Assembly: GCA_028284675.1 (NCBI GenBank) | Contig: JANQRI010000028.1 | Span: forward strand, 28,356 to 92,355 | Direction of reading: 5' to 3' | Length of the DNA: 64,000 bases | Source: Gammaproteobacteria bacterium | Lineage (GTDB): Bacteria; Pseudomonadota; Gammaproteobacteria; HTCC5015 | Shown here: in pieces, positions 34,970 to 43,548 of the stretch | Numbering within the stretch: position 1 is the stretch's first letter | How the letters are laid out: the number at the start of each line of letters is the position of its first letter | The notes under the pieces: model-generated | Databases searched by the model: none | Told to the model about the DNA's origin: nothing | Seen by the model: only the letters and a program-made list of their open reading frames with translations | Program-made: the position numbers and the translations under genes

Positions 34970-35770
34970 TTAGCCGGCTAATTCCGAAATACCTACCAAA
35001 ACTTTAGTAGTATTATCCCAAACAATTTCCTTATAGTTAAAACCTGATTCCAGCGTTGGTTTAATCACTTGAAAATAAGGTGATAAATCAAAATCACGCG
35101 GCGCATACAAACTGTGATGACGAATATGCATAATTTCTTTTGCTGAAAAATCCCTATTTCCATCGGCATTGGCGGGTAACACATGGGGCAAAATCGGATA
35201 ACGCACTTCCTGAAAAGCCTGCGCAATCAAGGTTGAGCAAATCGCACGGGTCGGATCACCGCTACCCAGTGCCAACATTCGACGCCGCCATGCCTGCGGC
35301 ACAGGTGGAGTTGATATCAGATAACGCGCCAGATCAGTGATATTTTTCAAATCATATTGATATCCCAATCTGCTAATTACAAATGCTATCACTTCATCCC
35401 TGTCTGAGCGTGTTAAATTGACAGGCCGACAAATACGGATATTAAAACTCTCATATTTTGATACTGGAACGGCTATGACACCTGATTTTAAATCAGCCTC
35501 AATCAGCATTGCTTTACCTGCATCCTGCTTCTCCGCCAAAGCATCGCCGATATAGATTGCCGCATGTGACCAGGTCGATTGAGTCATGTATTTTATCGCC
35601 GTGCTGATACGCTGATTACCTTCCACCAGCAGCACATCCGCCGGCTGCAATACTTTCTCCAATGTAGCCACATCACATATAGAAAAAGATCTGTAATATC
35701 CCAGCGGCCTGGACAAGTGCTTAACCAACAAACTTCCCAGATGTGAAACCGCCTTATCTATGATCGACAT
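34970..35770 (-). CDS. YiiX/YebB-like NlpC/P60 papain-fold protein
   Basis: 266 residues. The catalytic pair of the permuted NlpC/P60 (DUF830, YiiX) group is visible: histidine in STWSHAAIYIGD (about residue 90) and cysteine in RAICSTLIAQAF (about 178). The order His before Cys is the circular-permuted one. The DVLLVEGNQRISTAIKYMTQ segment before the histidine is also typical. Members may be amidases or thioesterases acting on peptide or lipid substrates; the substrate is unknown. No signal peptide is seen, so a cytoplasmic or membrane-surface site is likely. The gene is divergent from tatD. Confidence 0.85.
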   Translation of the reverse strand: MSIIDKAVSHLGSLLVKHLSRPLGYYRSFSICDVATLEKVLQPADVLLVEGNQRISTAIKYMTQSTWSHAAIYIGDALAEKQDAGKAMLIEADLKSGVIAVPVSKYESFNIRICRPVNLTRSDRDEVIAFVISRLGYQYDLKNITDLARYLISTPPVPQAWRRRMLALGSGDPTRAICSTLIAQAFQEVRYPILPHVLPANADGNRDFSAKEIMHIRHHSLYAPRDFDLSPYFQVIKPTLESGFNYKEIVWDNTTKVLVGISELAG

Positions 35771-35928
35771 TTTATCAATACACTCTTTTGTTATTTCCCT
35801 TGCGCCCGCCTATAGACTAACAAAAATACGCCTCTAAAGTAAGAAAACGGCACCCCAGGACAGGATAGGAATTTTAATACCTATTCGTATAAAATAGCCG
35901 CTTATCTGTTACGAAACTCTGTTTTTAA

Positions 35929-36732
35929 ATGACTGACACTAACCAACATAACCTTATTGATATCGGTGCCAATCTGACACACGAGTCATTTCAACATGAC
36001 TTTGACGATGTGCTGGAGCGCGCAAACACCGCCGGAGTTGAAACCATTATTGTTACAGGTGCATCTGCCGAGGGAAGCATACACGCCCAGAAGCTTGCAT
36101 CACGTTATCCACAATTGTATGCCACTGCCGGCATACACCCGCATGAGGCTGCAGACTTTAACCAGGAGACTGCAAAAACCCTGCGCGCCCTGGGGAATGT
36201 TTCTGAAGTCGTCGCGATGGGAGAATGCGGGTTGGACTTTTTTCGGGACTTTTCACCGCGCCCTGCCCAGGAAAAGTGCTTCGCCGAGCAATTGGAAATC
36301 AGCTGCGAAATCGGCAAACCGGTTTTTTTACATGAACGCGACGCACATGAAAACTTCATAAAAATTCTTGAACAGTTTATTGGGGACTTGAACGCTGTAG
36401 TCGTGCACTGTTTTACCGGCAATGAGTCGCAACTGGACGCGTATCTCGAACTCGGCTGCCATATCGGTATTACCGGGTGGGTGTGCGATGAACGCAGGGG
36501 GCAACATTTACATGATTTTATCGGCAAAATTCCGGCTAACCGCCTAATGCTGGAAACAGACTCGCCCTATCTACTGCCACGTGACTTAAAACCCAAACCC
36601 AAAACCCGCCGCAACGAACCTTTTTATCTGCCACATATATTGCATGCCGTAGCCGCTATTAGCGGGAAGCCGCCTGAACAAGTGGCAAAGGAAACCACCG
36701 AAACCGCCAAAGCTTTTTTTGGGCTGGATTAA
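35929..36732 (+). CDS. tatD: TatD-family metal-dependent DNase
   Basis: 267 residues with the TIM-barrel amidohydrolase fold of TatD. It resembles E. coli TatD itself, rather than YcfH or YjjV: DIGANLTHESF at the start (where others have DSHCHL), AGIHPHEA, GECGLDFFRDFS, HERDAHENF, HCFTG, GITGWVCDERRG and ETDSPYLLPRDL. TatD is a Mg2+-dependent 3'-5' exonuclease linked to repair of oxidative damage. Metal ligands (Glu of GECGLD, His of HCFTG, Asp of ETDSPY) are intact. The ATG start has no strong Shine-Dalgarno. It ends 15 bases before the convergent phosphatase gene. Confidence 0.93.
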   Translation: MTDTNQHNLIDIGANLTHESFQHDFDDVLERANTAGVETIIVTGASAEGSIHAQKLASRYPQLYATAGIHPHEAADFNQETAKTLRALGNVSEVVAMGECGLDFFRDFSPRPAQEKCFAEQLEISCEIGKPVFLHERDAHENFIKILEQFIGDLNAVVVHCFTGNESQLDAYLELGCHIGITGWVCDERRGQHLHDFIGKIPANRLMLETDSPYLLPRDLKPKPKTRRNEPFYLPHILHAVAAISGKPPEQVAKETTETAKAFFGLD

Positions 36733-36747
36733 ATATCCACTTAAAGC

Positions 36748-37515
36748 TTAATACGCCAAGTGCCCGGCGATTTGTGCATGTAAGCCGGCATTCCCGGCCG
36801 CCAACACCGTGGTCGTCTCCAGGCCGGGAGAATTTTGATGCAAATCGGTTAACACCCCACCTGCTTCTGAAATAATCACCGCCAATGCCGCAATATCCAG
36901 AATATTCACATCTGATTCGATCACCAGATCAATTTTCCCCGAGGCCAGCAAGTGATAATGAAAAAAGTCCCCATAACCGCGAATTCTGTTCACCTGCGGA
37001 ATCAGTTCTCCCAATTTACCCCAACTATCGGACTGTGCGAGACTCGCGATATTACCCAGTGATAAAGTGACATCCTGTAACGCAGCCACTCCACTGACTT
37101 TGATCGGCTGGCCGTTGAGATAAGCACCCTCTCCTGTTGCAGCATAGGCCATTTCACCAAACACCGGTGCATTTGAAACACCTGCAATTAAATGCCCTTG
37201 ATGCATCAATGCTATCTGGGTGGAAAAAAAAGGGTACTGCCGGACAAAACTTTTTGTCCCATCGATTGGATCAATCAGCCAAAGATACTCTGCTTCCGCA
37301 TTTTCTTTACCGGTCTCTTCACCGAAAAAACCATGCTCGGGAAACGCACTTTGAATAACAGACTTAATTGCCCGCTCTGACTCGACATCAGCGACAGTCA
37401 CCGGGCTGCGATCCTGCTTTAATTCGACATCAATCTGCTTTTTATAATAGTGATTAATGACTTGCTCAGCCGCTTTGGCCGCTTCAATTGCGGCTTGTAA
37501 ATAATGATTCTGCAT
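36748..37515 (-). CDS. Inositol monophosphatase-family phosphatase (HisN/CysQ-like)
   Basis: 255 residues from the ATG at 37515 (MQNHYLQAAIEAAKAAEQVI); the longer frame to 37629 overlaps ampE and is not used. Metal-site motifs of the Li+-sensitive phosphatase family are present: GEETGKENA, then WLIDPIDGTKSFVRQYPFF, and NILDIAALAVIISEAGG near the end. The DPIDGTKSFVR text with PFFSTQIAL is closest to histidinol-phosphatase HisN-type members, but CysQ and SuhB share much of it, so the substrate (histidinol phosphate, PAP or inositol phosphate) is open. The start lies 20 bases after the ampE stop. Confidence 0.85.
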   Translation of the reverse strand: MQNHYLQAAIEAAKAAEQVINHYYKKQIDVELKQDRSPVTVADVESERAIKSVIQSAFPEHGFFGEETGKENAEAEYLWLIDPIDGTKSFVRQYPFFSTQIALMHQGHLIAGVSNAPVFGEMAYAATGEGAYLNGQPIKVSGVAALQDVTLSLGNIASLAQSDSWGKLGELIPQVNRIRGYGDFFHYHLLASGKIDLVIESDVNILDIAALAVIISEAGGVLTDLHQNSPGLETTTVLAAGNAGLHAQIAGHLAY

Positions 37516-37535
37516 AATTGATTTCTGAATAAATG

Positions 37536-38432
37536 CTAGACGAACCAGCCGGCCATTGTCATCAGTGCCACTGCAGCCAACCAGACAACAACAGAACGAA
37601 TGACCAATGCCCGCGCGGTGCGAACCCATTGAACATCATAATCTTCGCTTTGCCCCTCAGCATGCAGTGCTGCATCATCCTCGACTTCGTGGCGCATCGC
37701 ACCACAACCGGTGCTAATCACAATAGAACGGTTGCTTTGCGCAATTTCCTGCTCCGTTTGCGAAACTCTTCGCCAACCCTGCATCGCATCGTCAAAACTG
37801 CCGGTGAGAAAAAAAGTTAAACTCAATAACCTTGCCGGCAGCCAGTCAAGCAAACCATGCACATTTTCCGCGGCATTTGCAAAGCCGGGATTATCCACAC
37901 TGCGGCTGTCCTGAACCAAATATGCAGCGGTGCGATACAACAAGGCACCGACCGGTCCAAGCAGAATATACCAAAACAAAACCGCGAAAATCCGGATATT
38001 GCCCTCATATAGAATTGCTGTCGTGACTTTTTTTGATTGCTGATGGACATCCTCCGGCACCGAGTCACCAACCAGTGTCCGGGCAATTTGCCGGGCCTTA
38101 TCAAAATCACGGGCCTCATAGGCCTGCAGATACGCATCGATACGCTCATTTAAAGCCTCAGGGCCTAGACAGTAAGTCACCACAACAACGCCCAGAACCA
38201 GCTCAAAAAACCCCCAGGCGACATCCTGAAACAGGCACTGAATCAGCAGCATGGCCAACACAATCGGCGTTAACACTAAAAACACCCCGGCCAAACCCTG
38301 CTGTAAGCGCTCCGGTGCCCAGCCAAATAACCAGCCGCGATAATCCGAAAACCACTCCAGGCGACGCAAATGCTGCAAATGGCCGAAAAACCGCTCCAGA
38401 ACCAAACTTGTGATAATTACAATAAGCGCCAT
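37536..38432 (-). CDS. ampE: AmpE-family inner-membrane protein
   Basis: 298 residues with several membrane helices (GVFLVLTPIVLAMLLIQCLF, FELVLGVVVVTYCLG, and VVWLAAVALMTMAGWF at the end). The start MALIVIITSLVLERFFGHLQ and the RTAAYLVQ and LLDWLPARLLSLTFFLTGSF segments are characteristic of AmpE, a membrane partner of AmpD linked to the beta-lactamase induction pathway; it is distantly related to CobD/CbiB. It follows ampD by 30 bases on the same strand. No ampC or ampR lies in the window. Confidence 0.92.
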   Translation of the reverse strand: MALIVIITSLVLERFFGHLQHLRRLEWFSDYRGWLFGWAPERLQQGLAGVFLVLTPIVLAMLLIQCLFQDVAWGFFELVLGVVVVTYCLGPEALNERIDAYLQAYEARDFDKARQIARTLVGDSVPEDVHQQSKKVTTAILYEGNIRIFAVLFWYILLGPVGALLYRTAAYLVQDSRSVDNPGFANAAENVHGLLDWLPARLLSLTFFLTGSFDDAMQGWRRVSQTEQEIAQSNRSIVISTGCGAMRHEVEDDAALHAEGQSEDYDVQWVRTARALVIRSVVVWLAAVALMTMAGWFV

Positions 38433-38462
38433 ATTTTTCCTTTCTTAAGGTAGACCCGTATT

Positions 38463-39026
38463 TTATTTATAGAATAATCCGGCCAGGCTGGTGCGAAACT
38501 TATCCCAATCGAAACATTCACCGGGGTCGGTTTTACGACCGGGCGATATATCGCTATGGCCGACAATGTGCTCTGCACTTAGGCTAGGATATGTCCTCAA
38601 GAGGCAATCTACAAGTGCTACCAGTCGCTGATACTGTATTTCGGTAAAAGGCAAGACATCAGTACCTTCAAGCTCAATACCAATCGAAAAATCATTACAC
38701 CGGGACCGGCCACAATAAGCGGAATCACCCGCATGCCAGGCCCGCAATTGAAACGGGACATACTGCACAATTTCACCATCACGCCGCAATAAAACATGGG
38801 CTGACACCTTGAGCCCTGCTATTTCAGAAAAATACGGATGCACGGATGGGTCCAGGCTGTTCATAAACAGTGCATCAATTTCCTTCCCGCCGAACCGGCC
38901 CGGAGGCAAACTAATATTATGAATCACGATTAACTCCGGCTTTACCCCGGGTGGGCGTTCGTCACAATTCGGTGATTGCAACTGACGCGCAACATCCAGC
39001 AAACCGCTTTTAACATCAATGTGCAT
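38463..39026 (-). CDS. ampD: 1,6-anhydro-N-acetylmuramyl-L-alanine amidase AmpD
   Basis: Cytoplasmic zinc amidase of murein recycling; it cuts the peptide from anhydro-muropeptides and so lowers the signal for AmpR. Zinc ligands fit the family: His in IVIHNISLPP, His in HIVGHSDISPGRKTDPGECFDW, and the C-terminal Asp (KTDPG). The core RAWHAGDSAYCGRSRCNDFS is typical. 187 residues, normal length, no signal peptide, as expected for AmpD and unlike AmiD. First gene of the ampD-ampE-phosphatase run; divergent from rep. Confidence 0.95.
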   Translation of the reverse strand: MHIDVKSGLLDVARQLQSPNCDERPPGVKPELIVIHNISLPPGRFGGKEIDALFMNSLDPSVHPYFSEIAGLKVSAHVLLRRDGEIVQYVPFQLRAWHAGDSAYCGRSRCNDFSIGIELEGTDVLPFTEIQYQRLVALVDCLLRTYPSLSAEHIVGHSDISPGRKTDPGECFDWDKFRTSLAGLFYK

Positions 39027-39226
39027 ATATGAATACCAGAATTAACCCCAGAATTAACCATCGTTTGGCGGATTACCGACCGCCTGTGGGTTTGGATAAA
39101 GAACCATAGGGCCTTGTGCACGCATTTTATGCAGCCCATATAAAAATTCAAGCACACACAGCCCCGGGTGAACCCAAAAAGTCAAGAGTGTTTATTTTCG
39201 ACACATCGGTAAAATACCGGGCCTCA

Positions 39227-41224
39227 ATGAACAAGCTAAACCCCAGACAACAAAAAGCAACAAAACTGATTGACCGCCATTTACTGGTGCTGGCCGGCGC
39301 CGGCAGCGGCAAAACAAGCGTAATCACCGAAAAAATAGCATACCTGCTTCAACAACATAAAGTTGACCCCGCACGCATCGCAGCGGTCACTTTCACCAAT
39401 AAAGCCGCGGAGGAAATGCGCAACCGTATCAGCGCCCGGGTCGGAAAAAAGCTGGTTACGCCACTGTCGGTGTCAACATTTCATACATTGGGCTTAAAGA
39501 TTCTGCGTAGGGAATGCAAAACCCTGGGATATAAGCCCGGGTTTTCAATCTTTGACGCCACCGATGTACAAACACTGCTACAGGAGATACTGCGGGAACA
39601 TAACAGCAGTAACACACTGGACCCGGCCAGTGCTGCCTGGCAAATATCACAGCTCAAGAATGCTTTACAAACACCTGCAGATGCACTGAAACAGGCCGCA
39701 GATGGCCAACAAGCCACAATCGCCGGACTATACCAGCGCTACCAACAGCAGCTCAAAGCTTATAATGCGGTAGACTTCGACGACCTGATTGTTCTACCAA
39801 TGCAGCTACTCAAAAGCACAGACAGCTGTGGAGAGAAATGGCAAAAAAAACTCGATTATCTATTGGTTGATGAGTATCAGGATACCGGCCCAAGCCAATA
39901 TGAGTTCGTACGCGCACTGATGGGCAAGCAAACCAGGCTAACTGCAGTCGGTGATGATGACCAATCCATCTATGCCTGGCGCGGTGCACAACCGGAAAAC
40001 CTACAAAAGCTGACCGAAGACTTCAGCGATCTGGATGTCATTAAACTTGAGCAAAATTACCGCAGCATGGGGCGAATCCTCAAATGCGCGAATCAATTAA
40101 TTGCAAATAACCCGCACCACTTTGAGAAGAAACTCTGGAGTGAACTCGGTTACGGCGACCCGGTTCGAATAATCCCCTGTGCCACACCTGAAGACGAAGC
40201 TGAACAATTAGCTTTGGAGGTTTTGCATACAAAATTTCAAACAGCCTGCCGTTTAAGTGATTTTGCAATCTTGTATCGTGGCAATCATCAATCACGCTTA
40301 TTTGAAAGCGCACTGCGCCTGCACGACCTCCCTTACAAAGTCAGTGGCGGCACTGCATTTTTCGATCGCGCTGAAATAAAAGACCTGCTCGCATACCTGC
40401 GTTTAATCGTCAATCCGGACGATGATGCGGCTCTGCTGAGGATCATTAACACCCCGCGCAGAGAAATTGGTGCCAACACCTTGGAAAAACTTGGCGCCTT
40501 TGCCGGCGACAATAACTGTGCATTATTCGAAGCACTCAATAATCCGGCGCTTGGCCAATCACTTTCCTCTGCTGCAGTTAACCGTCTGAGCCATTTCACC
40601 GACCTGATCAATGAACTTAAATTTGCCAGCCACTCGCTGGATGCTCCGCAATTACTGCATAAGCTGATTGATGAAATTGCTTATCTTGACTGGCTTGCAA
40701 ATACCACAAAAGACAAAGCGGTCACCGATTCACGCATCAAAAATGTAACCGAACTTTGCGACTGGATAAAAAAACTCTCCGACCGCCAGGATCAGCCGCT
40801 GACACTGGATGAGCTGCTGGGCAAACTGACCTTGATGGATATTATCGGGCGCAAAGAAGACGAGCGCGATGCAATACAATTGATGACACTACACGCCGCC
40901 AAAGGCCTTGAGTTTAAGCATGTATTTATCGCCGGTTTTGAGGAAGGTCTGATTCCGCACCACAGCGCCGAGACTGATGCCGCAGTGTATGAGGAACGCA
41001 GACTGGCTTATGTAGGTATCACCCGCGCCAAACGAAACCTTACAATCAGCTTTTCCAAAAAACGCAAACGTCAGGGCACTATAAGCACCTGCGAGCCCAG
41101 CCGCTTCCTTCAGGAATTGCCCATGGATGATATTCAGTGGGAAAACGCCGATAATATACCGGAATCAGAAAAACGGGCCAAAGGCAATGCCAGCCTGGAT
41201 TCATTACGTAAAATATTGGCATGA
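39227..41224 (+). CDS. rep: ATP-dependent DNA helicase Rep
   Basis: Superfamily 1A 3'-5' helicase that clears proteins ahead of the replication fork. The start MNKLNPRQQKATKLIDRHLL followed by AGAGSGKTSVITEKIAYLL (Walker A) is the Rep pattern; the 5' extension of the frame to 39116 is not coding. Motif II is VDEYQDTGPSQYE, motif III AVGDDDQSIYAWRG, motif V TLHAAKGLEFKHVF and motif VI VGITRAKRNL. 665 residues against ~673 in E. coli. The stop overlaps the start of rnd (ATGA), so the two are translationally coupled. Confidence 0.96.
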   Translation: MNKLNPRQQKATKLIDRHLLVLAGAGSGKTSVITEKIAYLLQQHKVDPARIAAVTFTNKAAEEMRNRISARVGKKLVTPLSVSTFHTLGLKILRRECKTLGYKPGFSIFDATDVQTLLQEILREHNSSNTLDPASAAWQISQLKNALQTPADALKQAADGQQATIAGLYQRYQQQLKAYNAVDFDDLIVLPMQLLKSTDSCGEKWQKKLDYLLVDEYQDTGPSQYEFVRALMGKQTRLTAVGDDDQSIYAWRGAQPENLQKLTEDFSDLDVIKLEQNYRSMGRILKCANQLIANNPHHFEKKLWSELGYGDPVRIIPCATPEDEAEQLALEVLHTKFQTACRLSDFAILYRGNHQSRLFESALRLHDLPYKVSGGTAFFDRAEIKDLLAYLRLIVNPDDDAALLRIINTPRREIGANTLEKLGAFAGDNNCALFEALNNPALGQSLSSAAVNRLSHFTDLINELKFASHSLDAPQLLHKLIDEIAYLDWLANTTKDKAVTDSRIKNVTELCDWIKKLSDRQDQPLTLDELLGKLTLMDIIGRKEDERDAIQLMTLHAAKGLEFKHVFIAGFEEGLIPHHSAETDAAVYEERRLAYVGITRAKRNLTISFSKKRKRQGTISTCEPSRFLQELPMDDIQWENADNIPESEKRAKGNASLDSLRKILA

Positions 41225-42375
41225 TGATGAGCGATTTATATATAGACTCCCCGAAGAAACTGGAAGACCTCTGTGCCAAACTGGCCTCCAGTCAATGGGT
41301 CGTCATAGATACCGAGTTTATTCGTGAAAAAACCTATCACTCACAACTCTGCCTGATTCAAATCGGCAATCACGAACAGCTGGCCTGCATTGACCCGTTG
41401 GCACTGAATGAACTGGGCCCACTCAAAGAACTACTATGCAACAGCGATATCATTAAAATCTTCCATGCCGGCGGACAGGATATGGAAATATTCTTCCGAT
41501 TGTTTGGGATTTTGCCTGAACCTGTATTCGACACTCAGCTAGCCGCCGCACTACTCGGTTACGGCGAACAAATTGGATATGCAAACCTGGTCAAACAGAT
41601 TCTGAATGTGGAGCTGGATAAATCCCATAGCCGTACCGACTGGAGCAAACGGCCACTGGATCAACAGCAACTGGCATATGCGCTTGATGATGTTCGTTAC
41701 CTGCGTGATTTATATACTACGGTTCAAAAACAACTCATTGAATACAATAGACTTACCTGGCTGGAAGACGATATCAAAAAACTGTGCGACCCCGCCACAT
41801 ACGAAATTGACCCCGGGCAAATGTGGCAAAGAGTCAAAAATGTCAGCCGACTGAAAGGCCTGCAACTGAACACACTCAAACACCTGGCCAGCTGGCGCGA
41901 GCAGCGCGCGATGCAGCTGAACAAACCCCGAAAATGGATTCTGGGCGATGAAATCTTGGTGACTCTGGCACAACAGTTACCAACCAAGATCGAACAACTA
42001 AAACGGATCAGAGGCCTGAATAACGGCAATAGTGAAACATTGGGAAAAACCCTGCTATCACTGGTGGAAAATGCCAAAAACGAACCCCGGGAACTCTGGC
42101 CGAAATTCAAAATCCCCAGAAAACTCAACCACCGCCAGGAAGCACTGGCCGATATGATCGCTGCGGTAATCAGGCTGAAGGCCGCTGAACATGAGATCAG
42201 CACCACTTTGCTCGCAACACGGGATGACATTAATAAGCTGGCGCAGGATAAACGGGACATCCCGCTTATGAGAGGCTGGCGCCTTGGCATCGCTGGTGAA
42301 ACGGTGATCGATTTATTGGAAGGGCGTATTGTATTGAGTTATGCGCACGGGCAACCCCAATTGACCCCAAGATAA
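41221..42375 (+). CDS. rnd: Ribonuclease D
   Basis: 3'-5' exoribonuclease for tRNA 3' trimming. The DEDD exonuclease domain has WVVIDTEFIREKTYHSQLCL, FHAGGQDMEIFFRLFG, and a YALDDVRYL segment; two HRDC domains follow (about 210-290 and 300-375; the first begins WQRVKNVSRLKGLQL). 384 residues, close to the E. coli 375. Three ATG codons stand at the start; the first overlaps the rep stop codon by 4 bases. The 3' end is followed by a long non-coding region. Confidence 0.95.
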   Translation: MMMSDLYIDSPKKLEDLCAKLASSQWVVIDTEFIREKTYHSQLCLIQIGNHEQLACIDPLALNELGPLKELLCNSDIIKIFHAGGQDMEIFFRLFGILPEPVFDTQLAAALLGYGEQIGYANLVKQILNVELDKSHSRTDWSKRPLDQQQLAYALDDVRYLRDLYTTVQKQLIEYNRLTWLEDDIKKLCDPATYEIDPGQMWQRVKNVSRLKGLQLNTLKHLASWREQRAMQLNKPRKWILGDEILVTLAQQLPTKIEQLKRIRGLNNGNSETLGKTLLSLVENAKNEPRELWPKFKIPRKLNHRQEALADMIAAVIRLKAAEHEISTTLLATRDDINKLAQDKRDIPLMRGWRLGIAGETVIDLLEGRIVLSYAHGQPQLTPR

Positions 42376-42693
42376 AGCCATCATCAGGCCTGCCCTGAAA
42401 TAATTACCTGCACCGATTGGTATATATTACTTTTTGTTATTACCACTTATAGTCGATTCAGCCAGCTGATTCATCGGAGTATAATTGGCTTAACTGGATC
42501 GGATTAAAGAGCCGGGAGCAGCTTGGCAGCTCTCCATACAACGACTTGAAATGCTTTCCATGCTGGCACCCTGGAATCACTTCATAATATCCGCACCTGT
42601 TATAACTTTTACTTATACGAGTAGTGTGGTTCGGTGACTAAAACTAATCACCGCCAACACACTGATAACTGGATACTAAGGTTTAGCCTGCCC

Positions 42694-42710
42694 GTGTGCT
42701 TTATGCACAC
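42694..42710 (+). promoter_or_regulatory. Leader hairpin 1
   Basis: GTGTGC (42694-42699) and GCACAC (42705-42710) form a perfect stem around TTTAT, in the leader of the orphan gene at 42839. Confidence 0.4.
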
Positions 42711-42764
42711 CATGACCGCACGTTGTCCGTACCGCCCGGTGCGCTGTCGCATATCATTGGCTAT

Positions 42765-42778
42765 ATGCATTCGTGCAT
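42765..42778 (+). promoter_or_regulatory. Leader hairpin 2 with TTCG loop
   Basis: ATGCA (42765-42769), TTCG loop, TGCAT (42774-42778). UUCG-type tetraloops stabilise short RNA stems, although the most stable ones need a C-G closing pair, which this lacks. Confidence 0.4.
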
Positions 42779-42802
42779 TTCATCATAAAAGGCGAAACCT
42801 TG

Positions 42803-42814
42803 GGTTAATTAACC
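42803..42814. promoter_or_regulatory. 12-base palindrome upstream of the orphan gene
   Basis: GGTTAATTAACC is a perfect palindrome 25 bases before the ATG at 42839, and is followed by a second TGGTTAA half. It may be a repressor operator. The ribosome-binding AAGGT follows at about 42825. Confidence 0.45.
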
Positions 42815-42838
42815 TGGTTAATACAAGGTATCGATACG

Positions 42839-43345
42839 ATGAACTACATAACAATCACAAACAACCCGACTTATTACGCAGATAACACCAATCCCAACCC
42901 GGGCGTACATTTTCAGTTTAACGCCTATGACCTTTATCAGGCGATTATGTTTCAGGCATCGCTGGATAATTATTTCTCAATGATGGCCAATGGTGGTGGT
43001 TACGGCTCTTTTGGACCGGCTTACCTGACCCAGGGACATGGCATCGACTCCTACGACCAACTGCATGATATAACTGCAGCCTACATGGTGAATCAGGCAA
43101 CCGAAGCATTATCCTCAGATAACGAAGATAAGAATGACAGTTTTCAGTACTATTCACCTTTTTTCATCAATCCGTTTTTTGCAACTGATTTTCTGTTTAA
43201 TGCACCGCCCGGCAATGGCCAGGGCACCACATTCGATGCAGAGCGTGTCAATGACCGTGTGGACCTTTTCAATGCACGCATAGATGAACTCGCAAACCGG
43301 AATTCTGTGGCGGATTTTGTCGCCGGTGGCCGTTCAATAGTCTGA
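42839..43345 (+). CDS. Orphan protein of unknown function, 168 residues
   Basis: I do not recognise a family. The protein is rich in Asn, Tyr, Phe and Asp, has no signal peptide or membrane helix, and has a glycine-rich patch (MANGGGYGSFGPAYLTQGHG). The end is more helical and charged (DAERVNDRVDLFNARIDELA). The ATG at 42839 is preceded by AAGGT with about 10 bases of spacing. A strong GC hairpin 16 bases after the stop suggests a monocistronic unit with a defined end. The long structured leader and the lack of similarity to neighbours mark it as an accessory gene between rnd and ilvD. Confidence 0.7.
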   Translation: MNYITITNNPTYYADNTNPNPGVHFQFNAYDLYQAIMFQASLDNYFSMMANGGGYGSFGPAYLTQGHGIDSYDQLHDITAAYMVNQATEALSSDNEDKNDSFQYYSPFFINPFFATDFLFNAPPGNGQGTTFDAERVNDRVDLFNARIDELANRNSVADFVAGGRSIV

Positions 43346-43360
43346 TCACAGATCAATATA

Positions 43361-43383
43361 CGGCCGGGCGCTACACCCGGCCG
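43361..43383 (+). terminator. Strong GC hairpin after the orphan gene
   Basis: CGGCCGGG (43361-43368) and CCCGGCCG (43376-43383) form a perfect 8-base stem with loop CGCTACA. No T-run follows (ATTGCC), so it may be a 3'-end stabiliser or a factor-dependent stop rather than a classical terminator. Confidence 0.55.
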
Positions 43384-43548
43384 ATTGCCTGATCAGCTCT
43401 AGCCTTTCAAAATAGCCAAGCGTATACAGGTAGAACAAAATACCGTGCTTGGCTGCAAGCCAGCTTAGATCAATTTATGCTTGAGACAATTGCCCTGTCT
43501 TGGTTTAATGCTTCTCCTACTTAGGAAAAACCCGGACAATCAGAGGCC

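Larger units (their letters stand above)
42376..42838. other. Non-coding region with several predicted hairpins
   Basis: 463 bases between rnd and the orphan gene at 42839. It contains a TATAAT at 42480-42485 with only a weak -35, a perfect 6-base hairpin at 42694-42710, a 5-base hairpin closed by a TTCG loop at 42765-42778, and a 12-base palindrome at 42803-42814. No protein-coding frame with a ribosome-binding site was found. It looks like a long structured 5' leader for the orphan gene. Confidence 0.5.

Noticed and set aside
42555..42580. Sigma-54 promoter (CTGGCACCCTGG) in the leader of the orphan gene
   Set aside because: The -24 part fits, but no TTGCA/T is found at the required distance.
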